Shown one piece after another: positions 36,678 through 61,749 of a DNA stretch of 64,000 bases. The stretch lies in the NCBI GenBank assembly GCA_023101725.1, contig JALJCO010001181.1, positions 124,001-188,000 on the forward strand. The letters run 5' to 3'. This DNA comes from Atherinomorus stipes. Lineage: Eukaryota > Chordata > Actinopteri > Atheriniformes > Atherinidae. Numbering within the stretch: position 1 is the first letter of the stretch; the number at the start of each line of letters is the position of its first letter. The position numbers and the translations under genes are program-made. The notes beneath the pieces were generated by a model that had not been told where the DNA came from, made no database searches, and worked only from the letters and a program-made list of their open reading frames with translations.

Positions 36678-38329
36678 AAGGACATCCAATATTAACTGCC
36701 TACCGATATCATAGGCTGATATCGGCATTAAAATGTGATATTGGAAAATATCGGTGTTGGTATTTTCGATATTTCTATGAGATCTCGTTGTTCGGTTGCA
36801 AAACCTTGTTCTATTAGCACCAGTCCAGCATGTAGAAAAATCACTGTTATTGTGGAAGAACTTCATATCCCAGCATTCCTTCTAGTGACATGTGACTACA
36901 GTGCAGCTGCTGCTGCTACAAACTGACTTCTTTGAAGCTGCTTATAATATGTCTGGTTTTAAGTTGTTGGTTAACTTACCAAGTTGTCAGAAACATTATA
37001 ATTAGCCACATGTTGGCTAGTACCTGCTAGTATCTGATATCTGGCAGTCAGATGTCCAAAATGAACTCCTCTGGCTGAGTTAAGGCCATTTTGGGATCTT
37101 TGCTCTCGGAGCAGAATTGTATTTCTCAAAATATGAGAGATACAATTTGCCAGCCACTTTATTAGGTACACCTTGCTAGTACCAGGTTGGACCCCTTTTG
37201 CCCTCAGAACTGCCTTATCCTTTGTGGCATAGATTCAACAAGGTACTGGAAACATTCCTCAGAGATTTTGCTCCATTTTGACAAGACAGCATCACGCAGT
37301 TGCTGCAGATTTGTTGGCTGCACATCCATGATGAGAACCTCCCGTTCCACCACATCCCAAAGGTGCTATATTTGATTGCGATTTGGTGACTGTGGAGGCC
37401 ATTTGAGTACAGTGAACTCATTGTCGGATTGATGGACATGGTCAACGACAATACTCAGGCAGACTTTGGTGTTGACCCAATGCTCTATTGGTACTCAGGG
37501 GCCCAAAGTGTGCCATAAAAATATCCCCCACACCATTACACCACCACCACCACCAACCTGAACCGTTGATACAAGGCAGGATGGATCCATTCTTTTATGT
37601 TGTTGACACCAAATTCTGACCCCATCATCCGAATGTCGCAGCAGAAATCGAGAATCATCCGACAAAAGGCAACATTTCTCCATCTTCTATTGTCCAGTTT
37701 AGGCGAATCTGTGTGAATTGTAGCCTCAGTTTCCTGTTGTTAGCTGACAGGAGTGGCACCTGGTGTAGTCTTCTGCTGCTGTAGCCCATCCACCTCAAAG
37801 TTGGATGTGTTCAGAGATGCGCTTTGGCATACCTCAGTTGTAATAAGTGGTCATTTGAGTTACTGTTGCCTTTCTATCAGCTCCAACCAGTCTGGGCATT
37901 CTCCTCTAGAATCAACAAGGTATTTGCGCCCACAGAACTGCCACTCTGGACATTTTCTCTTTTTTGGGCTATTCTCTGTAAACCCTAGAGATGGTTGTGC
38001 GTGGAAATCCCAGTAGATCAGCAGTGTCTAAAATACTCAGACCAACAACCATGACACATTCAGTCTCATAAATCACCTTTCTTCCCCATTCTGATGCTCA
38101 GTTTGAACTACAGAAGATCGTCTTCGACCATGTCTGCATGCTTAAATGCATTGAGTTGCTGCCTTGTGATTGGCTGATTAGAAATTTGCGTTAATGAGCA
38201 GTTGGACAGGTGTACCTAATAAAGTGGCCGGTGAGGGTATATCGGTATCAGCTGATATTTGAAATTAAGAGTTGGACGATATCGGATATCCGTAAAAAAA
38301 AAAAAAAAAGCCAGTATCGAGCATCCCTA
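36678..38329 (-). mobile_element. hAT-like MITE interrupted by a Tc1-like element
   Basis: The outer parts (36678-37140 and 38241-38329) align, inverted, to the uninterrupted copy at 47942-48562: shared AGCAGCTGC block, GTTGTTGGTTAACTTACCAA / TTGGTAACTTAACCAACAAC and the end GAGCATCCCTAA. Many GATATC/ATCGG motifs. Confidence 0.8.
37141..38240 (-). mobile_element. Tc1-like element nested in the hAT-like MITE
   Basis: TA at both borders. Terminal repeats GCCACTTTATTAGGTACACC and GGTGTACCTAATAAAGTGGC. Minus-strand fragments MDPSCLVSTVQVGGGGGVMV then WGIF.WHTLGP, and NGLHSHQIAIK...LWDVV-like remains, are Tc1 transposase. Frame broken by stops and shifts. Confidence 0.88.
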
Positions 38330-38599
38330 ATTTTACTGCTTAATTTTATATATTGGCTTTTGATTGCTTAATGTTCTCCAACTACTTTATTTTACCAGTG
38401 CAGCACTTTGGAAACAATTCTTATTTAAAAAATGTGCTGTATAAATAAAGTGGATTGGAGAGTAACACAAGATCATTTCATTTCCATGATGAGGAAAATA
38501 TGAGGCGAAAAAGAAGAAACTATTATAACCAGAAGAGAGAATTATTGGGTGAGGGGCTGATGTCATGTGGTGAAAGCTCAGGTTAGTTAAAACAAACGG

Positions 38600-41101
38600 A
38601 AAAAAAAAATCAAGTTCAGGTTGAAACAACATTCAAGTACTATTTTTATTAATTCCAAACACCCACCACTTCCAACATTCAACTTTCAATACAGAGGAGA
38701 ATTTTCCACATCTGTAATTATTGCTTCAAATATATATATATTTTTTAAATTTGCCATCCAAAGCTTATCAGGATCTTTTAGTTGTCAAACCAACTGCTGA
38801 CACTCAACTGTCAAGTAATAGTAAAAATATCTAAAAAGAAACAAAATAAAAACTCCACAAAGTGTCCAAAATCTGCAAGAATAATGTTCCCCAAGAAACA
38901 AAGAGCAAAAAAAGAAAAAAAAAAAAGTCTAGATGTAATACTTGTGATCATTCATGCATTATCAGAAATAACCATCATCACAGATTCAAATATTGGAGAA
39001 AAAAAAAAATTGAATCTCGGTTTATTTAAATGAGTCAGGTTAAGGGTTGAAACAGATTTCCAAGCTGAAGACAGTCAGTGTTAAAGATTAAAACTGCATT
39101 TTTTTTATATTAATATCTATAGATCACCGATTATCCCAGTTTACACAGAAAAACTAGTCTTTAAATAGACAGTTTGGCAAATAAGCACAATAATAAGTAA
39201 ATATGTGAGGCTCTGATAACAGTAATAACTCTTTCAGTCTTCATTTTGCTTAAGAAGGCTGGACTTGAATAGATAAACTTTAATCACTGAGAGTAAAGGA
39301 CGAGGATGGTTTCTTTTATATTAAAGAGAGTAAGCGCAACATAAAAAAAGAGCCTTTTGAAGTTATTTAAAGGTAATTCAATGTTGAAAAAGTCCACAGT
39401 TTGAGGTTTGATGTTCTCAAACACTGATTAATTCTGCTTTTGGCCAAAGAAACAACTCAAATGAAACTTTAAACTGAGCGATATTTCTCTTTAAGGCTTT
39501 CAGTAGGTGCTAAAACACCTGGAGGCTCCAGTCAGGAGGAGAAATGAGCACAAATGGGCAAAAATACAAAGAGGTTTGAACTGTTTGCTCCCATCACAGC
39601 ATAGTGAAAAATCTGCTCAGTTTGACTAAAGCATTTGTCTTTCACCATGAGGATTTTAATCCACGAGGCTGCGGTCAATATCATTTAAGGCATATTTTCT
39701 GAGGTCTGAGAGTGGTGTGATGCAAGAAATTAAGGCATTTTAAGTATTTTGTTTTGTGTTGAACATGAAGCCATGCCAGTGTGAGTCCAAATGAAGTTAA
39801 AAGCCATCACAACACAGCCGACTCTTTTCATACAATCACAACTGATCTTTAAACAAAGCGCAAAAGCTGTTCAGGCTTTTTTGGAGTGGTGTCCTCTGTG
39901 AGGCTTTTAAGCTTTCTTTAATGACTGTGTCATTATTTACAAGGCAAATTTACTGCAATGGATTAATAGTAAAATCCAGGTTTAAATTAGTCGTATTCAC
40001 ATACCAGTGACAGTATATCACAGCTCACTGGAGTCGTTTGCTTCAGGATGTGATGCATCAGGAAAGAGGAAAGGAAATGTTACTTTAATGAAACAGATTT
40101 GTGTACGTGCAAATGTGTGCGTCTATTTTTGGACCCCAGCCCATCATTTAGACACTCCCAGAGCTGAACTCCTATATCTGATGAAAGAAATCCAGTGACC
40201 AAATTTAATCATGTAAATAATAGTAAAGATGCATGGAGGCTACTTAAAATAGCTCATAGTAGCACAAACATGGATACTGTGTTGGAAAGAGAAAAAGGAG
40301 AAGCAATAAAGCTCTAATTCTGCTTTGAACCTGAGATTTCTTTCACTATTTCTACTATTAATATGAATAAAAACTAATTACAGACACCACTGATTGTTGA
40401 TGATTTGATGGTCCACTAAAGCTACAGGGAATGTTTTTGTTGCACAGCTGATTCTTTCTGTTGACAACTATTTAAGTCATACTGATTTCTAAATGCCAAA
40501 ACTTTATTTCCTAACTTCAGTTTGAACAGAGGTGGAAGTTTTCAAATATACATTTCGTGTTAAAATAATAATTTGCTTTTTAATGTCATGTTTAAGATGC
40601 AAGATTCAGTTTCTAGTTGAATCAAAAACAGCTGGATTTATTGTGACTAATTTTCATCTTTCACAAAGTTATTCTGAACAATTCCACCAGATGTGCGTAG
40701 CTGCAAAAGTGAATGGTGAAAGCAGGCATTTAAAAAAAGGGGAAGGTGTGTTAAAGACTGACAATGCAGTGACCCTTCCTTTTATCTTTTATCTCTTCCA
40801 AATACATCAGTGCCTGAAAAACTGCTAGTTTACTTCTTGAAATTTGGAGTTATTCAAAACCTGTTTCCTGGTTAGTGAGGAGTGCTGTTCAAATATGTTA
40901 GTCAATATTAGGGTGAAACATATCCATTAGGAAAATAAAGCAACCGCCCGCTCCACCACACCCAAGTTAGGTCACAACGGCTGAAGGCACTGCTGTGTCT
41001 ACATCGCCCACCCTCCCCTTGGTGCTCCCTCCCTCTGCTCATGTTTAGGTTCAACTCTTCCCGCTGCTCCTCCTCCTCCTCCTCCTCTTCTCCTTTAGCA
41101 T
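38600..41101 (-). other. 3' UTR/3' flank of the Cdc42 gene, shared with the tandem copy
   Basis: No open gene. Blocks match the degenerate locus in the same order: about 40030-40130 resembles 20740-20830, and 38610-38830 resembles 18470-18660. Minus-strand AATAAA candidates (TTTATT on plus) occur near 40505 and 38646; the latter has an aligned counterpart near 18504, so the transcript may end here. The true polyadenylation site needs transcript data. Confidence 0.45.
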
Positions 41102-52918
<11,817 letters not shown>

Positions 52919-54299
52919 TCATTATTTTGGTAGCATCTGGAAAAGATTGCATCATGTGTAAATTATCCCACAAGGCTTCTCAATGACACGTTGTCGTGGC
53001 AGTCTTACTAGGCTGGACCTATAAGCACATTATGTATCCCTTTCAACACAGCACAGTTTGACACATGATTAGCTGTTCAGTGAAATCTATCAGATCACAA
53101 GCCACTTACTGTGAAAGACTTAGAGGGTTTTCTGCGAGGTACGCTTCCACATACAGCGGTGGCAGTGACATAACACATCACATCTTTCATTTAAAAAAAG
53201 AACACTCTTGTTGTAATGTAATTTAATCCAAATGTGTAATGTGTCAACTCAAAACAAACAAAACAAATAAAGAGTATGAGGAGTGATGTGTTTTCTTCTT
53301 CCATCCATTCTAGCTGTATTTTTTTTAAGAATTAGTGTGTGCTTTCTATGTTGTTATGAATAATTATGGCGATAGGGCAAATTTTTGCATTAAACTAGCT
53401 CCATACAGACTTTTATATGATATGTCATTAGATTTTTTTTGTCCAGTCTTTGCTTTTCAGAGTTGTGTCTAATTGAAACTGAACAGACCACCCACCAACA
53501 AAGTGGTGGATGTCTGAATGACTGAATGCCGTCCCGTTAACATACAAAGACGTCAAAAAGTGCTAAAATGTACATGTAAGGTCCCTCTGATGTCACCCCA
53601 GTTAACACAATACTATTTAACTACATTCAATTTACAAAAATTTTATCATCAGTAATGATTCCACCTTAACAAATTCATTTTTCAGACTCATTTCTTATGG
53701 GAATTTTACACCAAAGCAGGTAAAGGCGATGGGATTTTATATCTGAAGCTCTGATAATACGGAGAATATCATTTAACTTCTCAAATGACAAAGATATTAC
53801 AAGAGCTTTGGAAAGAAAAGAATCCTGTCCGTCCTCTCCTCGTCCTGTGTTTCAGTAAGATGTAAACAACCTTGAGCTGTAAAGCCTGTATGTATCAGGT
53901 GGCAGCCTGACTGGAACGCCATGAGTGGCAGCGAATGTGAGACAAGTCAACAGAAACAGTGGCCGTGCTGTAAAACAGTGTTTACTACACACTGCAGAGA
54001 GAACCTGTGACCACTCAGACGCTAAGCAGCTCTCATAGCCAGGCTGCTGCCTCATTAAGAGGGACAACAGCAAAGGGCTATGGGCTGCCACTTCATCACT
54101 GGCTCTTTGTTTGGACCATTTGGCTGTGGCAGCATTCAGTTCAACTCTGATGAGTCAGGGACGGTAACTGGTCATGGTCTGCAGGGACGATGCCACTCAT
54201 TGTATCGGAGGAACTCATTCCCCAGTGGTAATTTACACACAAACAAAAACAATTCTAGGAGATTGCATTGGAAAACGCGCTTGCCACCAATGCTGTTTC

Positions 54300-56310
54300 T
54301 TGTACACACTGTTATCTGCAATATCAAGTTGGTCCTGTTTTGCAATCAGCTGCCTTGAGCGATGCAACAAATGATACCTGATAGCTCTTTTTTTTTTAAG
54401 ATTTACCTTTCTGTAAACTAAACAAAAGTTGAATTATCAACAGTAGGAGAGATAACCATAATGTTAAATTTTGTTCACAAGCTACAGTAAGAAAGATTTT
54501 CATATATATATATATATATACATATTTTTTTTAAATGGAGTTTTTCCCAAGCTTTTAAAATCCAAGCTTTTAAAAGTTTTTGCTATGAGGTGGGAAAAGT
54601 TTGAAAGTATCAACTTGATGAGGATTTGTCAATTTCCATTCATTAGGCCATTCATTAATAAATAACAGCCTGAACAAAATTATTTTAAAAAACCTTAAAT
54701 AATAGATGTAGGCCCCATCTCAAAGTAAATATTCAAGCTATTTGGAAGTGTAAGAATAAGGCCCGTCAATGTAACACAGCTAACATAATTGTTTCCATTC
54801 ACATCTGTGTAATCAGCTGGATTAAAGAGACAAAAATACCACATTCCCATCTCTAATATGCAGTTTTCCACTGTTTGGAAAGCAGTTAAATGTTCCTCTG
54901 ACTCCAGCCCCTTTTTCTGGCAGCAGAGAGTTAGAGCTTTACTTAGGTATGACTGACAAAAGTAAATCTAAAAATACTGATTTAACATACCATCTAGTTC
55001 TTCTCTATTACAAGTCTGAGTGTTCTAAAACTATAACTGGGTTTTGATTTTACATGAAATCATATATTTATTATTTTAAGTACCAGTCATAAGTTTGAAC
55101 ACACTTTTCCAATTGGAACTATATATAAATTGGATATATCATAAATAGAAAATAGTTTAACTTGTTTCAATGTGAAGCAATCATGGTAAGATTTTCTTCA
55201 CGCATGCATCACAATAATCTTAAAATCTTTTTGTTTTGTTGTTTTGTTTGTTTATCAAAGAAAAAAAGGCATTTTCTTGCATCATATTTGGATTTGAGAT
55301 AATTGGATTTTTTTTTTTTTTCAAAGATTAATGAAAATTCTGATAAATAATGACAATCATTGTCAGCTGGAAGCATGATGGTGGCGTTTTGCAAACCTAA
55401 ATATATTAACCCAAATGATGTAAATCAAATATAGAAGCAGGACAATGTTTGTGTTACTATGATAAAAAAATAAGCAAGCCTTAATAATTGTAATATTAAA
55501 AGAAACGTAAACAAATAATCAAAACTAGAACAGCTTACAATAGTTATGTAAACTGCTGCCTACAGGAAGATAAGTGAATCCTCATTTCTACAGCACTTCT
55601 GTCAATTCAACTACAGTGACTCATCAAAAAAGGAAAATTTAGTCAATCTCAGTCTGATTAAATTAAGTCTAAAACGCTTTATTTCAATATATTTCCATCC
55701 GGAGTTTCTGATTTTCAGTCACTTCCGCATAGAAAGCATACATTAACAGACATATGGGTTTCATCGCAGGCCAGTTCGCCAGTTAGTAAGCTGGAAGAAA
55801 TCAACCAGAGGTATCAAACCACAATCTTAACATCCGTTGACACCTTTTTCTCCTTTTCTTTCGACTGTAAGGAATGGTTAACTTGTTACAATTAAAAGCT
55901 GAGAAAGCTTGCCAACCTAAGCTAGGTTGGAAGCTAACGTAAAGTTACATCCGCCAGACCCCCACCCACAACAAAACGAGCTGTTTATAGCATTCTCATA
56001 TAGGTGTGACTACTTAACAACACGTTTAAAGCTACATGTAATAGTGTCATAAAGACTTAACCCCACAGTCGCACTGGTTTAGTAAAATACCCAGCCGCTA
56101 ACTTTCGGCTGATATTTAAGAGCCCCGCTAGCCTAAAGTTAGCTAAAGGAAATCAATTGTTTTGACAGCTGCCGGTTGATAGAATTAGCTGTCATCAGGC
56201 TAACAATCACAGCCCATCCAGTCAAGAAAAAGTTGCTCTAAGTTTTATTGCTATTTCTCTGCGTATATTTCTCCATCTATCGTGGGTAAATCACAGTAAA
56301 TGAGTCTGAC
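54300..56310. other. First Cdc42 intron, remaining part
   Basis: AT-rich with an (AT)n patch at about 54502-54520. 55725-55790 shows weak similarity to 35160-35220. No exon recognised. Confidence 0.5.
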
Positions 56311-56319
56311 AGCTCCTAC

Positions 56320-56405
56320 CTCGATGACCCACCGCCGCTGGAGTGCTGGAAATGTGGTATGTTCACTTGCTTCTGGTAAACTACACTTTCCGGTTACACG
56401 GAAGT
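56320..56405 (-). other. cdc42l: Non-coding first exon (5' UTR) of the Cdc42 gene
   Basis: On the minus strand this stretch ends CATCGAG and is followed by a consensus donor gtaggagc at 56319 downward. It contains no ATG. Coding exon 1 starts directly with ATG after its acceptor, so an upstream non-coding exon is required, and vertebrate CDC42 genes have one. The 5' end is a guess: no TATA box is seen, and I set the boundary at the ETS-like motif. The intron to coding exon 1 is about 3.6 kb. Confidence 0.6.
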
Positions 56406-56410
56406 CGGAA
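56380..56410 (-). promoter_or_regulatory. Putative TATA-less promoter with ETS-like motifs
   Basis: CACGGAAGT (56397-56405, plus-strand reading) matches the ETS/GABP core, and a nearby CCGGAAAG (minus strand) is related. This is typical of housekeeping promoters. Location at the 5' edge of the inferred first exon supports the call; the transcription start itself cannot be read from sequence. Confidence 0.4.
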
Positions 56411-56499
56411 TTATGAATATGTTATGTTCAAGAACCCTCGGATTTATTTTGTTTTAATGTAAGCAGCCTATAGGGTCGTGGTATTTTGCATCTACATGT

Positions 56500-59100
56500 T
56501 GTGAAAATAGAAAAATAAACTTATTTTCTGAGTTGAGGAAACAAATATTCTAGTAGACAAACGTTTACTATCTGTTTTTATTGAAGAAATTTGTGAGTTG
56601 TTTTCAAACGTACATTTCCAGGGATAAAAAAAAACAACAACAACAACAAAAAAAACCAACAGACAAGTCTCAATAACCAAAAAAGGCATTTATTATACAT
56701 TAATTCACTCTGTCAAATAAATGTGTGCAAGATGCAAACGATGCCAGCAAGAAAAAGAAAATAATTAGATAATTCCAGTCGAGCTGCATGACCCAACAAA
56801 AACATACACTCATTAAAAATGTAATTTGAAAACAATTTGTTTACATTATGACACATGGGCAAATTTTACCCAAGTGCAAAAAAATAAACTCTAATAAACG
56901 AGATTCAAGCACGCAAAAGTTGGTACTGATGGGTGAATAATTAACATTTTATTGAACACTGCAAAACACAATAATATTTTAAACAATAATGTAAAAAAAT
57001 TCATAGCAGTTGAATAGTTTCAAACAGTCCTTGAGTTAGAGATTATTTATTTAAAAAGGGACAGTGCATATTAAAAAACATAAAATGTAAATACGCAGGA
57101 TTATAGCAAAGCTAATTTTCATCCTTTGTCCCTTGAAGACAGCATCAGAACTGAACATAACAACAGCTTCTGTGGGTCTATTTCAGAAGTAAAGTTTTAA
57201 TGCATGTTTGACTGTATAATGTCAAACTGCCACTTCTCCCTCAACCATTATGACTCATTGAAAGACATGACGCAATCAAGGGTGGGGGAGTTCCTCAGTG
57301 GCCACCAGAGGGAGATGAAATACAAAGTTTGCAGGGTTTAAGAGCAGCAGTGCTCACAGTGAAGTGACATTTTAGATGCATTGGCACATTCAGAGAACAG
57401 CTATTCTCCCACCTCAACCTTAGTCAGCTTAGACACCACTTAAGTTTGTGTTCGGATCCACTTTGCATGATAATCATCCCCTTAATTCTCCTTTTGAGTA
57501 AGTTTAAGACACAGAAAAATACCCTCATGTCCCAAACATCTTGCATATCATCAAGTCAGCCTGTTATACTCATTTAATTCGGAAGAAACGGATCAGATTT
57601 CAAGACTCAGACTGAGATTTATCTTTTACAACACACATATGAAAAATAAACTATTGGAAGTAGTTCAAACAAAAAAATACAGCGAATGATCTGATCATTT
57701 TGTGACCTCCTCTTGTGATAATTAGCTATGTCAGATAAGAAAATCTAAAACACACATGGCAAAGTATTCACAACAGACTCCCTCTGAACTGTATTTAGGG
57801 TTGAATGTGTTTGTTTTGGCCTGGCTGCAGTTTGTGCTGTCAGTGGAGGGGAAGTTTGCTGAGGGAAAGGCTAGTCGACCTTCAGTGTAACACAGCAGAA
57901 AATGAGATAATTACAATGCAAAGCACTTCTCTGTTCCCCTCTCCCTCCGGATGGCCTTCTCTCTTTCTATCTTCACAAGCATTTCATCGCACTCTGATCT
58001 TCTCGCTGTTCTTTTATCTTCTTTCTCTCTTTGTTGCTTCCTGCTTCCTATCATCCCTTGTCCTGTCTTCATTTCTTTTCCACTCCACTCATGTGTATGT
58101 GTACAACTCTGTGGCTCAGTCAGCTGTGGCTAACCAGGGGGATGGATGTCAAGGACATTGTGCTGCTTGTCTTCCAAAGATAATCCCATTAAACTCAGGA
58201 ATTTAATTATAGATTATCTCACACACTCACACACTGACATGCATGCATGCCCACACATAAGCACATCCTCAGTTTAGCACCTGCCTTTGCATGCACATGC
58301 AAACACAAACCCAAACAAACAAAATAAAACAAACAAAAAAATCCTTCATGCAAAGAAATGCAAATACATAGAAAATCTTATGAATACATGAATTAATAAG
58401 ATTAATCCATGCAAGCAGAGATGTTTAATCTTACACACATACACTAAAAACACAGTGGCATCACCCTTTTGCCCTGTCAATGTGTATCAGTGTCACCCTC
58501 CGGTCAGCATTAACAACTTCACCAGTCTGTTTTAGAGCAGCAAGGACACAGTTCATCATGATTCTGCTGTGAACAGAGGAGGTACACTGAAATCAGTCAC
58601 CCCTTGAAAAAAAAAAAAAAACTATTTTGCATTCAAACCAATGACTGAATGCAAAGGGATTATCAGCACATTAAGAGCAGTGTGCTGCAGGCCAAAGTTT
58701 ATATGCTGTTTTTAAAGCATTTTTATTCCAATAAATTATCAATTCATCTGACCATTTCATAAACCTTTTTTCAGGTTGTCAGGTAAGCGGACCCTATCTT
58801 AGCTACCAACACGGGGCAAGAGGCATGATACACTCTGGCCAGGTCACAAGTCAATAACTGAGCAAATGACCAGATAGCCTACCCTGAATGTTTTGGAATA
58901 TGAAAGGAAGATATATTAAAAGTTACCTATATTGTGTGAGAGTTAGTGACCTGTAGCGGTAAAGATGCCAAGCACAGAACGTGATAGAACGGTGGCCATC
59001 AGTGGCCAAATTTCTTCCAGAACTAAACATGTTTTCATCGGTGAGTGGATCCAGTGATCTCAGGTGCATCGATGACTGCACAACAAGGTAACTACTTCTA
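56500..59100. other. No gene recognised upstream of the Cdc42 promoter
   Basis: AT-rich DNA; TTTAAAAAGGGACAGTGCAT (57050-57069) is a common fish repeat phrase. A plus-strand open frame at 57805-58206 is pyrimidine-rich and lacks any recognisable domain. Confidence 0.5.
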
Positions 59101-59764
59101 CTTCATACATTTGTAGGGGAGACCGGGGATAGTTGTAACACTCATAGTTTAACTAGTTAGAAAGGAGCTATGATGATGTCATCAATACAGTTGGTGCCCA
59201 CTTGAAAATTGAACTCACCGGCAAAGCCTGGTGTCTCTGATTTAAAAACTGTCTGTTCTGAAGCCCAAAATATATTTGTCAGGTATGAAACCAAAACAAT
59301 ATATTTTGCATTTAGTTCATTGTGTTGTAGATAAAATTGTTTCACTGATATCAGCTCAAGAAGTAGTTACAGTTTAATTTGATGGGTTGCATTATCTTTG
59401 AAGCTAAATGCTGAAAAGGGTTAGCTTTTAATGGCTGCCTGGCATGGGGATGGTTGTGACAAATGTCACATATATTTGCTACAGCTCCCAACTGTATATT
59501 TACAGTCTATGCTCCCAACCTAATTAAACACATTTTTTATGCCTTAGCCCATTTGATGGTCACCTAAGTATTTCTGCACATAAAATACACAGTTCAACAG
59601 TTCAGTTCATTTTTAGGCTACTTAATGAGTAGCCTACTCAGTGCACATCTGCACCACACCTTTCAGAAGCAGCTTGTTTCATGGATCTCCAAAGTGTCCA
59701 AATGACATTTTAACATTAACCTGTTTCAAGCTACAAAATATACACACAACACACAGCACATTAT

Positions 59765-59768
<4 letters not shown>

Positions 59769-59813
<45 letters not shown>

Positions 59814-59840
59814 ACAATATATATATATATTGTATATATA
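59769..59840. repeat. (AT)n(GT)n(AT)n compound microsatellite
   Basis: AT run, then GT run at about 59795-59812, then AT again. Confidence 0.95.
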
Positions 59841-60084
59841 CATCTCATTTTATTGTATTTATTTTTCTGGTATTAAATTGATACTTTTTATTTAGTTTAT
59901 CATTATCATTTTTGTAGTGTATGGTTCCTTCTTTATTTTTCATTAAAATGCTTCCATACATTTATTAGTGTGGATCTTTTTTACGCATAATAATTTGATT
60001 GTTACATCCAGCCCCATAGTGTTACAACTCACCCCGAGGATGGGGTAAGTTGTGAAAACACACCACTTTGTGTTTGACATTAAT

Positions 60085-60631
60085 TTAAAGGTAGAGTGTG
60101 AAGTCCCTCCAGCGTTTCTGTTTGCAAACAACAGTATTCAAACTTAGCGCTCCTCCCTCTCAGGCTAATTTCCGCCTCGTTCTAGCTAGCCTATTCAACT
60201 TCAAGCTTTTCCTTCAAAGCTCAGAAGCGGGTACAAGCCAAACTATTATTAACCCTGGTTTTCCAAACTGCATTATCTGAAGCTCTTACCTTTTCTTCGG
60301 TGCATAAACAGTGTTTCCTTTCTTTCTTTTTTTTTTTTCCTTCGAGAGTTTGAGTGACTGGTGTCTGCTCCAATCATGAGCTTATTTCCACACAGCGTCA
60401 TGCTTTTAGCTCTGTCATTGGCTGCCGATATAAACAGAAATCTCCACCCAGAAACGTCCAGACCAGACCAAAACAATACAAAAGAGCGAATTACAGGCAG
60501 GGGGAGAGAGACTTGCGTTCAAACGCACCACGGCACGGGAGTAGAGGCCCAAAGGCGGGGTTTGAGACGGATTTCACTTGCTCAAGTCTAACGTTTATTT
60601 TTTAGGGGGAACTTTCAGACTATACCTTTAA
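60085..60631. mobile_element. TTAA-bounded MITE, inverted copy
   Basis: 547 bp; reverse orientation of 19611-20148 (shared GACAGAGCTAA, GGAATAAGCTCATGATTGGA, CTCTCGAAGGAAAA in complement). Ends TTAAAGGTAGAGTGTGAAGT and complement of TTAAAGGTATAGTCTGAAAG. Confidence 0.85.
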
Positions 60632-60782
60632 CTTATCTGTGATGGTGCATGTCATTTATAGCAGACAAATATGGGTATCACATGCCAAAATCTGAGAGCT
60701 CTAGCACAAAGAAACACCGAGTAACACTTGTTCAAACAAAAAGTGTTATTATCGTCCTCTACTGCCTTCTTCTATTCATATT

Positions 60783-61179
60783 TTAAAGATGCACTACGTA
60801 GCTTTCTGAATTTAAAACCATGTGTTCTGGACTTGATGGTGCAGTGACATCAATTATGTGCACTTCTGGGGTCGTTGTTCCCCAGCAGCATTCTGAGGGT
60901 GAGTCATGCAGAAGCAAGCAGATATAAACACACCAGCCACTTTAAACGTATATCATGGTTGATTATGCAAAGAAACTCAAGAACGCATCAGAGGGTCAGA
61001 GGAAGAGAAAGAGAGAGAGGGACACAGCAAGAGATCAGATACAAGTCAGGATATGACTGTGTTACTGGCTGGAGAGTTCACGGTACAGGTACGTAGGATG
61101 CAAGATGGATACCAAATTAGCCATCGATAAGGGACGTGTCACTGAAGAAATCAGCAATAGTTCTGTATAGCATATTTAA
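60783..61179. mobile_element. TTAA-bounded MITE related to 29631-30323
   Basis: TTAAAGATGCACTACGTAGC at the left, TATTTAA at the right. Shares GATGCAAGATGGATACCA-type, GTGTCACTGA and a basic frame (EGQRKRKRERDTARDQ) with the 30-kb copy. Confidence 0.65.
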
Positions 61180-61552
61180 GGCATTAATGACCCCAAGTGG
61201 GTCTGTAGCACCGATCAAGCTAAGCCGATATTTGCAGCTTTAAAAGCAGAGTTCTCTTCACACACAAAGTTGTTTGTCCATTCGGAGAAACTAGAAAGTG
61301 TGCTTCATTTTGCACTGTTTTTAGCCATTATTAGAGCAGCATGCGGGTATTTTCAGAGCACTGAATTTTAGCTTAAATGACAGTTTGAACGCACTACGCA
61401 CTCAAAAAATAGTGTTTGAGACACAGCCATAGATATAAACGGCTTATTCTAAAGCCACATCTACGAGGCTGTGCGTGTTTAAATGTGTATGACACCCCCT
61501 ATTGTCCACATTCACCCAGCATTTAGGGACCTTCAATCGCATATTTTTTTTA

Positions 61553-61745
61553 GCCCGGTGTGACAGTGTGGGGCCCTGTCACTATGCCTCTGATTGATGA
61601 GGTGCCCTGGCGACTTGGCCGCAAAAATAACCCTTTGGCTGACTGATAAGCGCGCATGACTCTCAATCGGGAGTCTCTGGGATCGAATCCTGCCCAGGTC
61701 CTCTGTTGTGGACCTTGCCACACAGGCAAAGAGGGACATGTAAAT
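61553..61745 (+). repeat. tRNA-derived SINE, best-preserved copy
   Basis: A box in TTTGGCTGACTGATAAGCGC, arm GACTCTCAATCGGGAGTC, B box GGGATCGAATCC. Opposite orientation to the copy at 2970-3165. Confidence 0.8.
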
Positions 61746-61749
61746 GTCA

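Noticed and set aside
57805..58206. 133-residue plus-strand open frame
   Set aside because: Ser/Phe/Leu-rich from pyrimidine tracts, no known family, no supporting splice or promoter signal.
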